This document shows positions 27,481-36,443 of a stretch of 64,000 nt of DNA, in pieces. The notes beneath the pieces are model-generated. The model did no database searches. It was not told where the DNA came from and saw only the letters and a program-made list of their open reading frames with translations. The stretch's first letter is position 1. The number at the start of each line of letters is the position of its first letter. A program made the position numbers and the translations under genes. The DNA is from Syntrophaceae bacterium (GTDB taxonomy: Bacteria > Desulfobacterota > Syntrophia > Syntrophales > PHBD01): assembly GCA_013177825.1 (NCBI GenBank), contig JABLXX010000007.1:62001-126000 (forward strand), written 5' to 3'.

Positions 27481-27596
27481 GGGGTAAGGGGAGGAACGGC
27501 ACCCCTCAGGAACAACGGAGGAGGTTTCTTTTTTAAAAGGAAGTCAGGGGGTTGTTGTATCCGGGAGCGGCGGAAGAAACCGCTCCCGGATTTTTT
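27481..27596 (+). ncRNA. possible small structured RNA upstream of nrdD
   Basis: The region folds into three successive hairpins on the plus strand: GGGGT (27481) with ACCCC (27501), AACAAC (27511-27516) with GTTGTT (27551-27556) enclosing a U-rich/A-rich inner stem, and the terminator at 27561-27596. No coding frame with support was found. A promoter on this strand was not convincingly seen, so this is a candidate only. Confidence 0.3.
27561..27596 (+). terminator. plus-strand intrinsic terminator
   Basis: A 10-bp perfect stem CCGGGAGCGG / CCGCTCCCGG (27561-27570, 27580-27589) is followed by A and six Ts (27591-27596). The T-run is on the plus strand, while both flanking genes run leftward, so it does not serve either of them in the usual way. 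Its last T belongs to the aminotransferase stop codon. Confidence 0.65.
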
Positions 27597-28777
27597 CAGC
27601 GATACTCGCGCCGGACCTCGGCGAACCCTTCAAGGGCTCCCAGGATGGTCCGGTCGTCGACGCAGTAGGCGATGCGGAAATGCCCCGGACCGCCGAAACC
27701 GCTTCCGGGCACGGTCAGGATCCGCTTCGCCTGCAGGGCCCGCACGAAGGCCACGTCGTCCTCGATGGGGCTGCGGGGGAAAAGATAGAAGGCCCCCTCC
27801 GGTTTCGTCACCTCATAGCCGGCCTTGACGAGCCCCTCGTACAGGAGGTCCCGTTTCTTCCTGTAGATGTCCGCGTCCACCTGAATGCCCTGGAGGCGGC
27901 TGATCACCCGCTGCATCAGGGCCGGCGCGTTGACGAAACCGAGGATGCGGTTGCACAGGACCAGGGCTCCCAGGAGATCCTCCATCGGCTCGGCGGAAGG
28001 GTTGACGGCGATGTAGCCGATCCGTTCCCCCGGCAGGGACAGGTTCTTCGAGTAGGAGGAAGCCACGAGACTGTTTCCGTAGGCCGCCAGAATGCTGGGA
28101 ACTTTCACGCCATCGTATACCAGTTCCCGGTAGGGCTCGTCGGATACCAGGTAGATCGTCTTTCCAAGAAGCCGGCTTTTCTCCGCCAGCATTCCTGCAA
28201 GCGCGTCGATGGAGGCCTTGTCATAAACGCGCCCTGTCGGGTTGTTGGGTGAATTGATGAGGACGACCTTCGTCTTGTCGGTGATGGCCTCGGACAGGGC
28301 ATCCAGGTCGAGGGAAAAGTCCGGCCGCGTCGGGACGAGCTTCAGGACGCCGCCGGCGTTGTCCGCGTAGAAACGATATTCCACGAAGAAGGGGGTCGGG
28401 ACGACGACCTCGTCCCCCGGATCCAGGAGCGACTTCAGGATGACATTGAGTGCTCCGCCGGCCCCGGCGGTCATGACGAGGTGATCCGCCGTCAGCGCGA
28501 CGCCGTGAATCCCGGAGAGATGGTCTGCAACAGCCCGGCGGGTATCCGGGTAGCCCGCGTTGGGCATGTAGCCATGCATTCCCTCTGTTTCCTGGGCGGC
28601 CAGCCGCCTCAGTTCTTCCTTGAAGACCGCCGGGGGGTCCACGTTCGGGTTCCCGAGGCTGAAGTCGAAGACGTTTTCGGCGCCATGGATCTGCCTGAGG
28701 CGGACACCCTCCTCGAACATTTTGCGGATCCAGGAAGACTGGGAAATGAAGGATTGGATCTTCCGGGAGATGGCCAT
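27596..28777 (-). CDS. PLP-dependent class I/II aminotransferase
   Basis: This 393-residue fold-type I aminotransferase is close to the aspartate/aromatic aminotransferase subgroup of AAT I. The PLP lysine lies in SYSKNLSLPGERIGY near residue 235. The substrate-carboxylate region has INSPNNPTGRVY, and FDFSLGNPNVDPP lies near the N-terminus. The exact amino acid substrate cannot be assigned. The ATG at 28777 is preceded by AGGAGG; the frame extends further upstream but without RBS support. Its promoter is at 28844-28872. Confidence 0.87.
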   Translation of the reverse strand: MAISRKIQSFISQSSWIRKMFEEGVRLRQIHGAENVFDFSLGNPNVDPPAVFKEELRRLAAQETEGMHGYMPNAGYPDTRRAVADHLSGIHGVALTADHLVMTAGAGGALNVILKSLLDPGDEVVVPTPFFVEYRFYADNAGGVLKLVPTRPDFSLDLDALSEAITDKTKVVLINSPNNPTGRVYDKASIDALAGMLAEKSRLLGKTIYLVSDEPYRELVYDGVKVPSILAAYGNSLVASSYSKNLSLPGERIGYIAVNPSAEPMEDLLGALVLCNRILGFVNAPALMQRVISRLQGIQVDADIYRKKRDLLYEGLVKAGYEVTKPEGAFYLFPRSPIEDDVAFVRALQAKRILTVPGSGFGGPGHFRIAYCVDDRTILGALEGFAEVRREYR

Positions 28778-28843
28778 GAAATACCTCCTGGCTGGAGTTT
28801 GCCCGATATGCCTGTATGATGTGGTCCGGGCTGCGCCGGAAGC

Positions 28844-28872
28844 TTTGTACCACAGGGGTTGGACGGCGTCAA
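28844..28872 (-). promoter_or_regulatory. promoter of the aminotransferase gene
   Basis: On the minus strand TTGACG (plus 28867-28872), a 17-nt spacer and TACAAA (plus 28844-28849), 67 bp before the ATG. Confidence 0.65.
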
Positions 28873-28946
28873 CGCGGGGGTGCACCCTCATCTGGCAGCC
28901 ACCTCCCAGGCAACGTGAGGTCATGCCCCGCCGGAACCTGGAATTC

Positions 28947-28975
28947 TTGACATTTCGCCGGCCCTGCCCTACATT
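28947..28975 (+). promoter_or_regulatory. promoter of the FmdB-like gene
   Basis: TTGACA (28947-28952), a 17-nt spacer and TACATT (28970-28975), 80 bp before the coding start. Confidence 0.65.
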
Positions 28976-29055
28976 GCCACCATCTCCCGGCTTCCGGACC
29001 CGTTGTAACCGATACCGGCAGACAGGGGAAATCCGAAGGAACACCAGAAACCACC

Positions 29056-29247
29056 ATGCCCATCTACGAATACGAATGCAAAAAATGCAAGGATCGCTTT
29101 GAACTCCTGGTCCGTTCGAGCGACAGGGAAGCGGATCTTGCCTGCCCGTCCTGCCGGTCGAAGCGGATCCATAAGCTCATGTCCGCTTCCGCCGGAGGAA
29201 AATCGGGGTGCTCTTCCTGTGCCGCAACCTCCTGCAGCCCCGGCTGA
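29056..29247 (+). CDS. FmdB-family zinc ribbon protein
   Basis: This 63-residue putative regulatory protein of the FmdB/CxxC_CxxC_SSSS family starts with the family opening MPIYEYECKKCKDRFE. Two CxxC pairs (CKKC and CPSC) form a single zinc ribbon. The tail is Gly/Ser/Cys-rich, with CSSC also present. The cellular role is poorly known. It has its own promoter and a terminator-like hairpin directly downstream, so it is probably monocistronic. Confidence 0.88.
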   Translation: MPIYEYECKKCKDRFELLVRSSDREADLACPSCRSKRIHKLMSASAGGKSGCSSCAATSCSPG

Positions 29248-29260
29248 GGGCACTGAGCCG

Positions 29261-29282
29261 ATGCGGCGGTCCGCCGCATTTT
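29261..29282 (+). terminator. short terminator after the FmdB-like gene
   Basis: A 7-bp stem ATGCGGC / GCCGCAT with a 5-nt loop (29261-29279) is followed by a short T-run. Confidence 0.55.
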
Positions 29283-29286
29283 CCCG

Positions 29287-29315
29287 TTGCCAACTCGACC
29301 CGGATTGGTTATAAG
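29287..29315 (+). promoter_or_regulatory. promoter of adenylate kinase gene
   Basis: TTGCCA (29287-29292), a 17-nt spacer and TATAAG (29310-29315), 111 bp upstream of adk. Confidence 0.55.
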
Positions 29316-29425
29316 GCTCGCGCACTGCAGAGTCCCTCCGGAGAAGCCAAAGCGAAAAAGAACCGACGCCGCGAGTCGGAGCCGGCGGCGTTCCGGAGTC
29401 TCATAAAGACGAAAGGAGTTCCCGC

Positions 29426-30100
29426 ATGAACATTCTTATTTTCGGACCCAACGGCAGCGGCAAGGGCACCCAGGGCGCCATCGTCCAGAAGAAGTTCGGC
29501 GTGCCCCACATCGAGACGGGCGTTATCTTCCGCCAGAACATCAAGGGGGGAACGGAACTGGGCATGAAGGCGAAGGCCTTCATCGACAAGGGCGAACTGG
29601 TCCCCGACGAGATCACCGTTCCCATGATCCTGAGCCGGCTGCAGGAAGACGACTGCAAGAAGGGCTGGCTGCTGGACGGCTTCCCGAGGAACCTGGCCCA
29701 GGCGGAGGCCCTCTGGAAGGCCCTGCAGGCGGCGGGCATGAAGCTCGACTTCGTCATCGAGATCCTCTTGGACAGGAAGATCGCCAAACAGCGCATCATG
29801 GGCCGGAGGCTCTGCGCCAATGACAACAACCATCCCAACAACATCTTCATCGACGCGATCAAGCCGGCGGAAAAAGACGGCAAGCCGGTGTGCCGGGTCT
29901 GCGGCTGCGAGACCCTGACGGCCCGGGCCGACGACCAGGACGAGGACGCCATCGACAAGCGTCACGGCATCTACTACGACACGAAGACCGGCTCCCTGGC
30001 GGCGGTTAACTATTTCAAGGAGCGCACGAAGGTCATCGGAGTGGACGGGACGGCCGGCGTCAAGGAAGTATCCGAAGACCTGCTCAAAAAGCTGGCGTAA
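29426..30100 (+). CDS. adk: adenylate kinase
   Basis: Adenylate kinase interconverts ATP + AMP and 2 ADP. The 224-residue protein has the P-loop GPNGSGKGT (residues 7-15), where the usual form is GPPGAGKGT. It also has the AMP-binding HIETGVIFR segment and DGFPRNLAQAE. The LID domain is long and carries Cys at RRLCAND and at CRVCGC, with a His in NNHPNN between, which may hold a structural zinc. The LID differs from that of typical E. coli-type enzymes, and residues 135-180 look like a lineage-specific form. AAGGAG lies before the ATG. Confidence 0.9.
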   Translation: MNILIFGPNGSGKGTQGAIVQKKFGVPHIETGVIFRQNIKGGTELGMKAKAFIDKGELVPDEITVPMILSRLQEDDCKKGWLLDGFPRNLAQAEALWKALQAAGMKLDFVIEILLDRKIAKQRIMGRRLCANDNNHPNNIFIDAIKPAEKDGKPVCRVCGCETLTARADDQDEDAIDKRHGIYYDTKTGSLAAVNYFKERTKVIGVDGTAGVKEVSEDLLKKLA

Positions 30101-30172
30101 TCCGCATTCCGATAGAACAGGCGGCCCGGGGCATGGAGCACGGCCACCCGGGCCTCATGCGAAGAAACACAG

Positions 30173-30204
30173 GCCCTCCCGAAAACCGGGAGGGCTTTTC
30201 TTTT
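30173..30204 (+). terminator. strong terminator after adk
   Basis: A 9-bp stem GCCCTCCCG (30173-30181) / CGGGAGGGC (30187-30195) with a 5-nt loop is followed by TTTTCTTTTC. A second GC-rich hairpin (GGCCCGGG / CCCGGGCC, about 30123-30154) lies just before it. Confidence 0.85.
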
Positions 30205-30281
30205 CTTGCCCGCATCATGGTTTTGTGATGAAAGAAGCGGTATTCCATTCCTAAAAAATACCGAAGGTCCCGGGAGGTTCC

Positions 30282-31196
30282 ATGAAACGCTTGATCGCCG
30301 CCGGTTTCATTGCCCTGTTGCCCCTGCTGCTGCAGGGATGCGTCCAGGATGACATCCGCGTTTCCGTGCGTCCCGACGGAACCGGAACCATCGAGGAGAA
30401 GCTTCTCATCTCCAATACCGTCAGGGAATTCATGGAGAGCATGACGAATGCGGCAGAGAAGGAAAGCCGGGAGGAGAAGCCGGACGGCGGCCCGAACAAG
30501 GACAGCCTGAAAGAGACAAAGCCCGAGAAGCCGGACGAAATCGCGAAGATGATGGAGGACGCGAAGAAGAAGTCGACCCAGTTCGGGACGGGCGTCCGCT
30601 TCGTGTCGGCCGTACCGGAGAAGACCGGGGACGCGGCGGGTTACCGCGCCGTTTATGCCTTCGACGACATCCGCCAGATACGGATCGGCAAGGAAAAAAG
30701 CGGCAAACAATCCGCCCCGGAGGGCAAAGCGGAAGAAAAAGAGAATGCGGACGACGCCATTCGTTTCGAGTTCACCAGGGCGGCTGCCGGCGCTCCGGCC
30801 ATGCTGACCGTCCACCTGCCGGAGAAGTCCAGGGACCAGAGCAAAGAGAAGGGAGCCAAGGACTCCGGGGAAAAAGAAAACGCCGCACCGGAGCAGCCCA
30901 TGGATCCCAAAACCCTGGAGATGATGCAGACCCTCTTCAAGGGCATGAGGATGAGCGTCTCCGTCCGGATCGAAGGCTCCATCTCCAAGACCAACGCCAC
31001 CTGGCGGCAGGGAGCGGATATCACCCTCATGGACCTCGATTTCGAGAAGATCCTCGGAAACAGGGACCTGATGCAGAAGATGACCACCGGGAAACCCGAA
31101 TCCTTCGCGGACATGAAGGCTCTGTTCCACAAGGTGGACGGGCTGAAATTCGAACTGCAGAATCCCATGACGGTGAGCTTTCAGCAGGCACCCTGA
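30282..31196 (+). CDS. lipoprotein of unknown function
   Basis: I do not recognise the family. The 304-residue product has a lipoprotein signal: MKR, a hydrophobic core and lipobox LLQGC with the modified Cys at residue 20. Residues about 60-85 and 145-205 are Lys/Glu-rich and probably disordered. The N-terminal stretch DDIRVSVRPDGTGTIEEKLL and the C-terminal segment (ADITLMDLDFEKILGNRDLM) are the ordered parts. It is flanked by the adk terminator and lepA, apparently as a single gene. Confidence 0.75.
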   Translation: MKRLIAAGFIALLPLLLQGCVQDDIRVSVRPDGTGTIEEKLLISNTVREFMESMTNAAEKESREEKPDGGPNKDSLKETKPEKPDEIAKMMEDAKKKSTQFGTGVRFVSAVPEKTGDAAGYRAVYAFDDIRQIRIGKEKSGKQSAPEGKAEEKENADDAIRFEFTRAAAGAPAMLTVHLPEKSRDQSKEKGAKDSGEKENAAPEQPMDPKTLEMMQTLFKGMRMSVSVRIEGSISKTNATWRQGADITLMDLDFEKILGNRDLMQKMTTGKPESFADMKALFHKVDGLKFELQNPMTVSFQQAP

Positions 31197-31471
31197 TCCC
31201 GCCGCAAGGCTACAGCGGGCGGACGGGTTCCATTCCGCAGCGAAGCGGAACCGCCGCCGACAGTGTCGCGTTCGCAACTGCGGCTGCCGGTATCGCCGCG
31301 TCTGCCCGTCTTCTTGTCATGGTGTTCCCTGCCCCGAGAGCCGTTTCCCTTCCGAAACGGACCGACAGGGGACCTTCCCGTCGCACTCGCGGGTCGCACG
31401 ATATCCCGCCTCCCGGACGCATTGACAAAACCCCGCGGCTCTAGTAAGGAAGGGCGCTTCGAAGGGAGTTT

Positions 31472-33268
31472 ATGGAAACCATACGCAATTTCAGTATCAT
31501 CGCCCACATCGACCACGGCAAGTCCACCCTGGCGGATCGCCTGATCCAGCATACCGGCGTCTGCGACGACCGGAACTTTCAGGATCAGATCCTGGACAAC
31601 ATGGACATCGAGCGGGAACGGGGCATCACGATCAAAAGCCAGGCCATCACCCTGCCCTACCGGGCCAAGGACGGCCGGGACTACGTGCTCAACCTGATCG
31701 ACACGCCGGGACACGTCGACTTCTCCTATGAAGTTTCCCGTTCCCTGGCTTCCTGCGAAGGGGTACTTCTCCTGATCGACGCGGCCCAGGGGGTCCAGGC
31801 CCAGACCCTGGCCAACCTTTACCTGGCGCTGGAGCACAACCTGGAGATCATTCCGGTCATCAACAAGATCGACCTGCCCGCGGCGGACGTGGAGCGCGTT
31901 CTGGAACAGATCGACGCGGAGCTGGGACTGGATTCGGACAGCGCGCTGCGCTGCTCCGCCAAGGAGGGAATCGGCATCGAAGCGATCCTCGAGGCCGTCG
32001 TGGAGCGAATTCCGCCACCCGGGGGAAATCCCGAGGCCCCCCTTGCGGCCCTGATCTTCGACGCCAAGTACGACCCCTTCCGGGGCACCGTCATTAACTG
32101 CCGGATTTTCGACGGCACGGTGAAAAGCGGCGACACGATCCGATTCATGTACAACGGGACAACCTACCGGGTGGAAGAAGTCGGGCGCTTTCTCCTGAGT
32201 CGGGAAAAGCGGTCCGTCCTCTCGGCGGGCGAGGTGGGCTATATCATCGCCGGCGTGAAGACCGTCGCCGACGTCCGGACGGGCGATACGATCACCCTGG
32301 ACGCCCGGCCCTGCGACGGCCCACTTCCCGGTTTCAAGGAGGTCAAACCCGTCGTCTTCGCCTCCATCTATCCCATCGCCTCGGACGATTACGAGGACCT
32401 GGCCGTCGCACTGGAGAAATACCGGCTCAACGACGCCTCGTTCGTCTACGAGAAAGACTCCTCTGTCGCCTTGGGGCAGGGATTCCGATGCGGATTCCTG
32501 GGGCTTCTCCACTTGGACGTCGTCCAGGAGCGCCTGGAGCGGGAGTACGACCTCTCCATCATCCTTTCGGTCCCCTCGGTGCGCTACCGGTTTACCTTGA
32601 GGGACGGATCCGTCGTCGACGTGGACAACCCGTCCCACTATCCGGACCCCATCTCCATTGACGGCTCCGAGGAGCCCTACATCCGGGCCATGATGATGCT
32701 CCCGGAGCGCTACCTGGGCGCCGTCATGAAGCTCTGCATGGAAAAACGGGCCGTGAATTCGAGCCTGAACTACCCCACCCCGGGACGGGCCGAACTCACG
32801 TACGAAATGCCCCTGGCGGAGGTCATTTATGATTTCTACGACCGCTTCAAGTCGGTCACCCAGGGATACGGCTCCTTCGATTACGACCTGATCGACTACC
32901 GGGAGAGCAACCTGGCCCTCCTCGACATCCTGGTAAACGGGGAAAAGGTCGATGCCCTCTCCCAGATCGTCCACCGGGACAAGGCCCGTGTTCGGGGCGT
33001 CCAGGCCTGCGACCGGCTGAAGGACGAGATCCCCCGGCAGATGTTCAAAATCGCCATCCAGGGGGCCATCGGCGGCGAGATCATCTCCCGGAGCACCATC
33101 TCCGCGTTCCGGAAGGACGTTACGGCCAAGTGCTACGGCGGCGACATCACGCGGAAGCGGAAGCTCCTGGAGAAGCAGAAAAAGGGCAAGAAGCGCATGA
33201 AGATGGTGGGAAACGTCAGCATCCCCCAGAGCGCCTTCCTGGCGGTCCTGAAGTCCGACACGGACTGA
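31472..33268 (+). CDS. lepA: elongation factor 4 (ribosomal back-translocase)
   Basis: LepA is a membrane-associated translational GTPase that acts on stalled or mis-translocated ribosomes. It has the usual length (598). The GTPase domain has AHIDHGKST (P-loop), DTPGH and NKIDLP, and the family's C-terminal domain ends in KRKLLEKQKKGKKRMK. A consensus -35 (TTGACA at 31424) lies upstream, but the -10 is poor. It is 15 bp before hemW and co-directional with it. Confidence 0.96.
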   Translation: METIRNFSIIAHIDHGKSTLADRLIQHTGVCDDRNFQDQILDNMDIERERGITIKSQAITLPYRAKDGRDYVLNLIDTPGHVDFSYEVSRSLASCEGVLLLIDAAQGVQAQTLANLYLALEHNLEIIPVINKIDLPAADVERVLEQIDAELGLDSDSALRCSAKEGIGIEAILEAVVERIPPPGGNPEAPLAALIFDAKYDPFRGTVINCRIFDGTVKSGDTIRFMYNGTTYRVEEVGRFLLSREKRSVLSAGEVGYIIAGVKTVADVRTGDTITLDARPCDGPLPGFKEVKPVVFASIYPIASDDYEDLAVALEKYRLNDASFVYEKDSSVALGQGFRCGFLGLLHLDVVQERLEREYDLSIILSVPSVRYRFTLRDGSVVDVDNPSHYPDPISIDGSEEPYIRAMMMLPERYLGAVMKLCMEKRAVNSSLNYPTPGRAELTYEMPLAEVIYDFYDRFKSVTQGYGSFDYDLIDYRESNLALLDILVNGEKVDALSQIVHRDKARVRGVQACDRLKDEIPRQMFKIAIQGAIGGEIISRSTISAFRKDVTAKCYGGDITRKRKLLEKQKKGKKRMKMVGNVSIPQSAFLAVLKSDTD

Positions 33269-33283
33269 TCGGAGCTGAGGGTC

Positions 33284-34405
33284 ATGGCCGCGGGCCTTTA
33301 CATTCACGTCCCCTTCTGCCGCTCCAAGTGCGCCTACTGCAGTTTCTACTCCCTCCCGGAGGCGGAACGGGAAATCCCCCGGTTCCTGGAGGCCCTGCGC
33401 CGCGAGATGGCCTTTCACCGGCGCACCTTCCGGTCCTTCGACACGGTCTATTTCGGGGGCGGGACACCGTCCCTGCTCACGCCGGAACAGGTCGGACGGA
33501 CGATCGAAGACGTCCGGCATTCCTTCCGCATCGCCCCTGACGCCGAGATCACCATAGAAATGAACCCCGCCGATTGGACAGCCGCGGACCTGCGGAAACT
33601 CCACGAGATCGGAGTAAACCGGCTCAACATCGGCGTCCAGTCCCTGGACGACGGCATCCTGGCCTTCCTGGGGCGACGGCACACGGCGGAGCAGGCTTTG
33701 CGGGCGGTCCGGGATGCGGAGCAGGTAGGTTTCGGAAATCTGGGGATCGACCTGATGTACGGTATCCCCGGCCAGGACCCGGCAACATGGCTGGAGACGC
33801 TGGCGGCCGCGGTTGCCCTCCCCGTCGCCCATCTGTCCTGTTATGAGCTGACCGTCGAACCCGACACAACCCTCGGCCGTCGCTATGCAAAGAAACTCCC
33901 CGAACCGGCGGGAGAATCCCGTTCCGCAGATTTTTTTCTCGCCACATCCCGATTCCTGGCCGAAGCAGGGTATCTCCACTATGAGGTGTCGAATTTCGCC
34001 CGGGGAACTCTGCACGTCAGCCGCCACAACTCGAAATACTGGCGGCATGTCCCCTATCTCGGCCTGGGGCCCTCTGCCCATTCGTTCCGGGAAACCCGGC
34101 GCTGGTGGAACGTCCGCTCTCTGACAGATTACCTGGCGGCTGTCGATTCGGCACGCCCCCCCGTCTCCGCAGCGGAGACCCTGTCCCGGGAGCAGATGGC
34201 CCTGGAAGCCCGATTCCTGGCCCTTCGGACTGCCCGGGGGCTCCACATGGAAAGTTATCGACGGAAATACGGGACGGATCTGAAAGGAGAGAACGGCCCC
34301 CTTCTCCGGAAATTGGCGGAAGAGGGCCTCGTGGAGATGTCCCGGGGATTCCTCCGTCCCACCCGGGCGGGACTGGCCGTGGCGGACCGTCTGGCTCTGC
34401 TTTGA
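33284..34405 (+). CDS. hemW: radical SAM haem chaperone HemW (HemN-like)
   Basis: HemW belongs to the coproporphyrinogen-oxidase-like radical SAM group but acts as a haem-binding chaperone in characterised cases. The 373-residue protein has the SAM-cluster motif CRSKCAYCSFYS at residues 11-22, GGGTPSLLTPEQ, GVQSLDDGILAFLGRRH and the C-terminal HemN domain. It is shorter than true HemN, and the radical-SAM fourth-position residue pattern (CxxxCxxC followed by S) fits HemW better. Co-location with lepA is common in bacteria. Confidence 0.9.
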   Translation: MAAGLYIHVPFCRSKCAYCSFYSLPEAEREIPRFLEALRREMAFHRRTFRSFDTVYFGGGTPSLLTPEQVGRTIEDVRHSFRIAPDAEITIEMNPADWTAADLRKLHEIGVNRLNIGVQSLDDGILAFLGRRHTAEQALRAVRDAEQVGFGNLGIDLMYGIPGQDPATWLETLAAAVALPVAHLSCYELTVEPDTTLGRRYAKKLPEPAGESRSADFFLATSRFLAEAGYLHYEVSNFARGTLHVSRHNSKYWRHVPYLGLGPSAHSFRETRRWWNVRSLTDYLAAVDSARPPVSAAETLSREQMALEARFLALRTARGLHMESYRRKYGTDLKGENGPLLRKLAEEGLVEMSRGFLRPTRAGLAVADRLALL

Positions 34406-34440
34406 GGCAAAAGGCGTGAGCTGCACACGGCCGCGCCGCC

Positions 34441-36327
34441 TTATCCTTCCCCAAGCGTTTCGATCACCATCCGCTTTGCCCGTTCGATGATCTTCTCATA
34501 CTGCAGGCTGGTTCGCTGAACGTGATAATGCACGTTGAGAGACCGCTGTTTTCTGCTCCGGCCGTTGAAGGCCCCACGGAACGCCTCCGGAGATCCGACC
34601 CGCTGCAGGAAAAGCTCCCCCCAGTTGTTCCCGTACAGAATGGTGTACGCATCGCCGCTCCTTCCTCCCGATGCATCCTCGAAGTTTACGATTACAAGCA
34701 TTTTCTCCAGTTGCTCCTGGACGCTGAAATTGTGGAAGTCGACTGCGGAGATATCGTAGATCCCGAACAGATCGCGCACCTTGTTGCCCAGGTTCAGGAT
34801 TTCCTGGAGGGTTACGGATGTGGGATTCGGAAGCATACGGATTTCCCCGGGCCGGAAGAGATCGTTCCAGACAAGATAGGCGATGCAGGGAATGACGTGA
34901 ATGTCCTCGACGATTACGGTCTCCTGATCGTCGGCAGGAAGAACCTGCCATTTTTTCCCGTTGAAACGGAAAACAAGGGTCGGCTGGTTCAGTGAATCGG
35001 TCGGTTTGTGAATGACGGGAATCTTGCTGGGCTTTTTCTCCAGACAGGAGGAAAGCTTCCGGCCAATGATCCGGAGGTCCCCGGGACTGACCCGGCTCGG
35101 CTCGGTATTCGATTGCACCCTCGTAATGTCCTTGTATATCTTCAAGAGTAGCGACAGCGTCCTATTTCCGATGCGAACCTGGTCATGGAAATGCCAAGTC
35201 TTGAATCGGTTGAGGCTGTGGATTTCCTCCCTCGAAAGGGGGTCTTGGTGGAAGGCTTCGCGGAGGAGTTCTTCCCGCAGTCCTGATTTCCTGGAATGCA
35301 TCTTCGCGTCGCAGCGGAGATAAATGCATTTCTGGACGAATTCAAAGTCCCCCCGGTTGCCGTCTCGGTTGAAGTCCAGGATGGATCGGATCGTAAAGGT
35401 TCCGGGGTCGAGGAACGTCCGGTTGTCCCTTCGGCCCAGGATCTCCGTCCGGAACTGATGGCAGAGAAGATGCCCCGGCGGAAAGGCCAGGAACATCTGC
35501 AGGAGCAGCATCTTGGTGATGGATTTCAGGGGATGGGTGAGCGCCTTGTTGAACTGCCAGAGGGCGGCGCCGAAGTACTCCTCCTGTTCGACCCGCTCCA
35601 GAATTCCCAGATCGATGGCGTCATAGTCACCGAAGATGTCCCGCTCATAATCGGTGGCCAGCTTCCGGTAATCGACGTCACCTTCCGGATCGAAGGCCAG
35701 CCACCAGAGGGGAATCTTGCCGGCGATCAGGACCGCCGTTCGGTAGAACTCCTCCTTCAGGATATTTTTCTGGGTGCTGCCGCTGCTTTCGCCTGAAACA
35801 TCGCCGAAATGACCTTTCCGAACGTCTTCCACGTCACAGAGAAAGAAATAGACGGGCATGCGGATGTTCGCATCGAGCCAGTCCTTGATCAGGTTGACCT
35901 TCTGCTGCAACTGCGCCATGCCCTCCTCGCCGAACCGCTCCCGGTCCACGCACAGCCAGATGTCGCAGTCGGAACAGGTGGTCTGCATGACGGAGCCGAC
36001 GCTCCCGATCGTGTAGATGCCCTGGATCATCCAGGAATCGGGCTTGACCTTCACCTTCCTTCTTGCCTTGTCGATGTGGAACAGAAAACTGAAGGAGGCC
36101 TCCCGTTTGCGGATCTCCGGGTCGTTGTCCAGATTGTGGACGCAGATGGGGCGGGACAGGTGAGGGACATATCCGGGCACCTGGGGATTGTTTTCGTTCA
36201 GCATCCACGGGAGAAGATACAGGATGGCTTCGCTGTCCTTCGGGGCCAGCTCGGCAAAGAGACATTTCCGGAACTGATTGTAGGCAAGATATTGTTTCTT
36301 GTTCTGAATGAATGTTTTCGGCAGCAT
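34441..36327 (-). CDS. class I adenylate cyclase-like protein
   Basis: This 628-residue protein is related to the catalytic part of class I adenylate cyclases (CyaA of enterobacteria), which make cAMP from ATP. The nucleotidyltransferase motif GSVGSVMQTTCSDCDIWLCV (near residue 104) parallels the GSxxSxGQxxxSDLDIWxC of CyaA, with the two metal-binding acidic positions. The second part shows FEDASGGRSGDAYTILYGNN. The regulatory C-terminal region of enteric CyaA is replaced. The ATG at 36327 is used; RBS evidence is weak. cAMP synthesis is inferred, not shown. An HD-GYP gene lies directly upstream. Confidence 0.8.
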   Translation of the reverse strand: MLPKTFIQNKKQYLAYNQFRKCLFAELAPKDSEAILYLLPWMLNENNPQVPGYVPHLSRPICVHNLDNDPEIRKREASFSFLFHIDKARRKVKVKPDSWMIQGIYTIGSVGSVMQTTCSDCDIWLCVDRERFGEEGMAQLQQKVNLIKDWLDANIRMPVYFFLCDVEDVRKGHFGDVSGESSGSTQKNILKEEFYRTAVLIAGKIPLWWLAFDPEGDVDYRKLATDYERDIFGDYDAIDLGILERVEQEEYFGAALWQFNKALTHPLKSITKMLLLQMFLAFPPGHLLCHQFRTEILGRRDNRTFLDPGTFTIRSILDFNRDGNRGDFEFVQKCIYLRCDAKMHSRKSGLREELLREAFHQDPLSREEIHSLNRFKTWHFHDQVRIGNRTLSLLLKIYKDITRVQSNTEPSRVSPGDLRIIGRKLSSCLEKKPSKIPVIHKPTDSLNQPTLVFRFNGKKWQVLPADDQETVIVEDIHVIPCIAYLVWNDLFRPGEIRMLPNPTSVTLQEILNLGNKVRDLFGIYDISAVDFHNFSVQEQLEKMLVIVNFEDASGGRSGDAYTILYGNNWGELFLQRVGSPEAFRGAFNGRSRKQRSLNVHYHVQRTSLQYEKIIERAKRMVIETLGEG

Positions 36328-36443
36328 GCTTCTGTCTTTCTTACTGGAAAGAATCCCCGGATGCGCAGGCTGCGGGTCTTTCACATCCTGGCACGCCGGA
36401 CGGGACACGCGGTGAGTAGGCGGAACCGGCAATCACAATGCCT

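Noticed and set aside
31181-34426. A very long open frame on the minus strand across lepA and hemW
   Set aside because: The plus-strand products are unmistakable LepA and HemW; the minus frame shows no recognisable domain and is a by-product of GC-rich codon use.
36328-36432. Longer start for the cyclase-like protein
   Set aside because: The upstream extension begins with TTG, has no RBS and is not conserved-looking; the ATG at 36327 is preferred.
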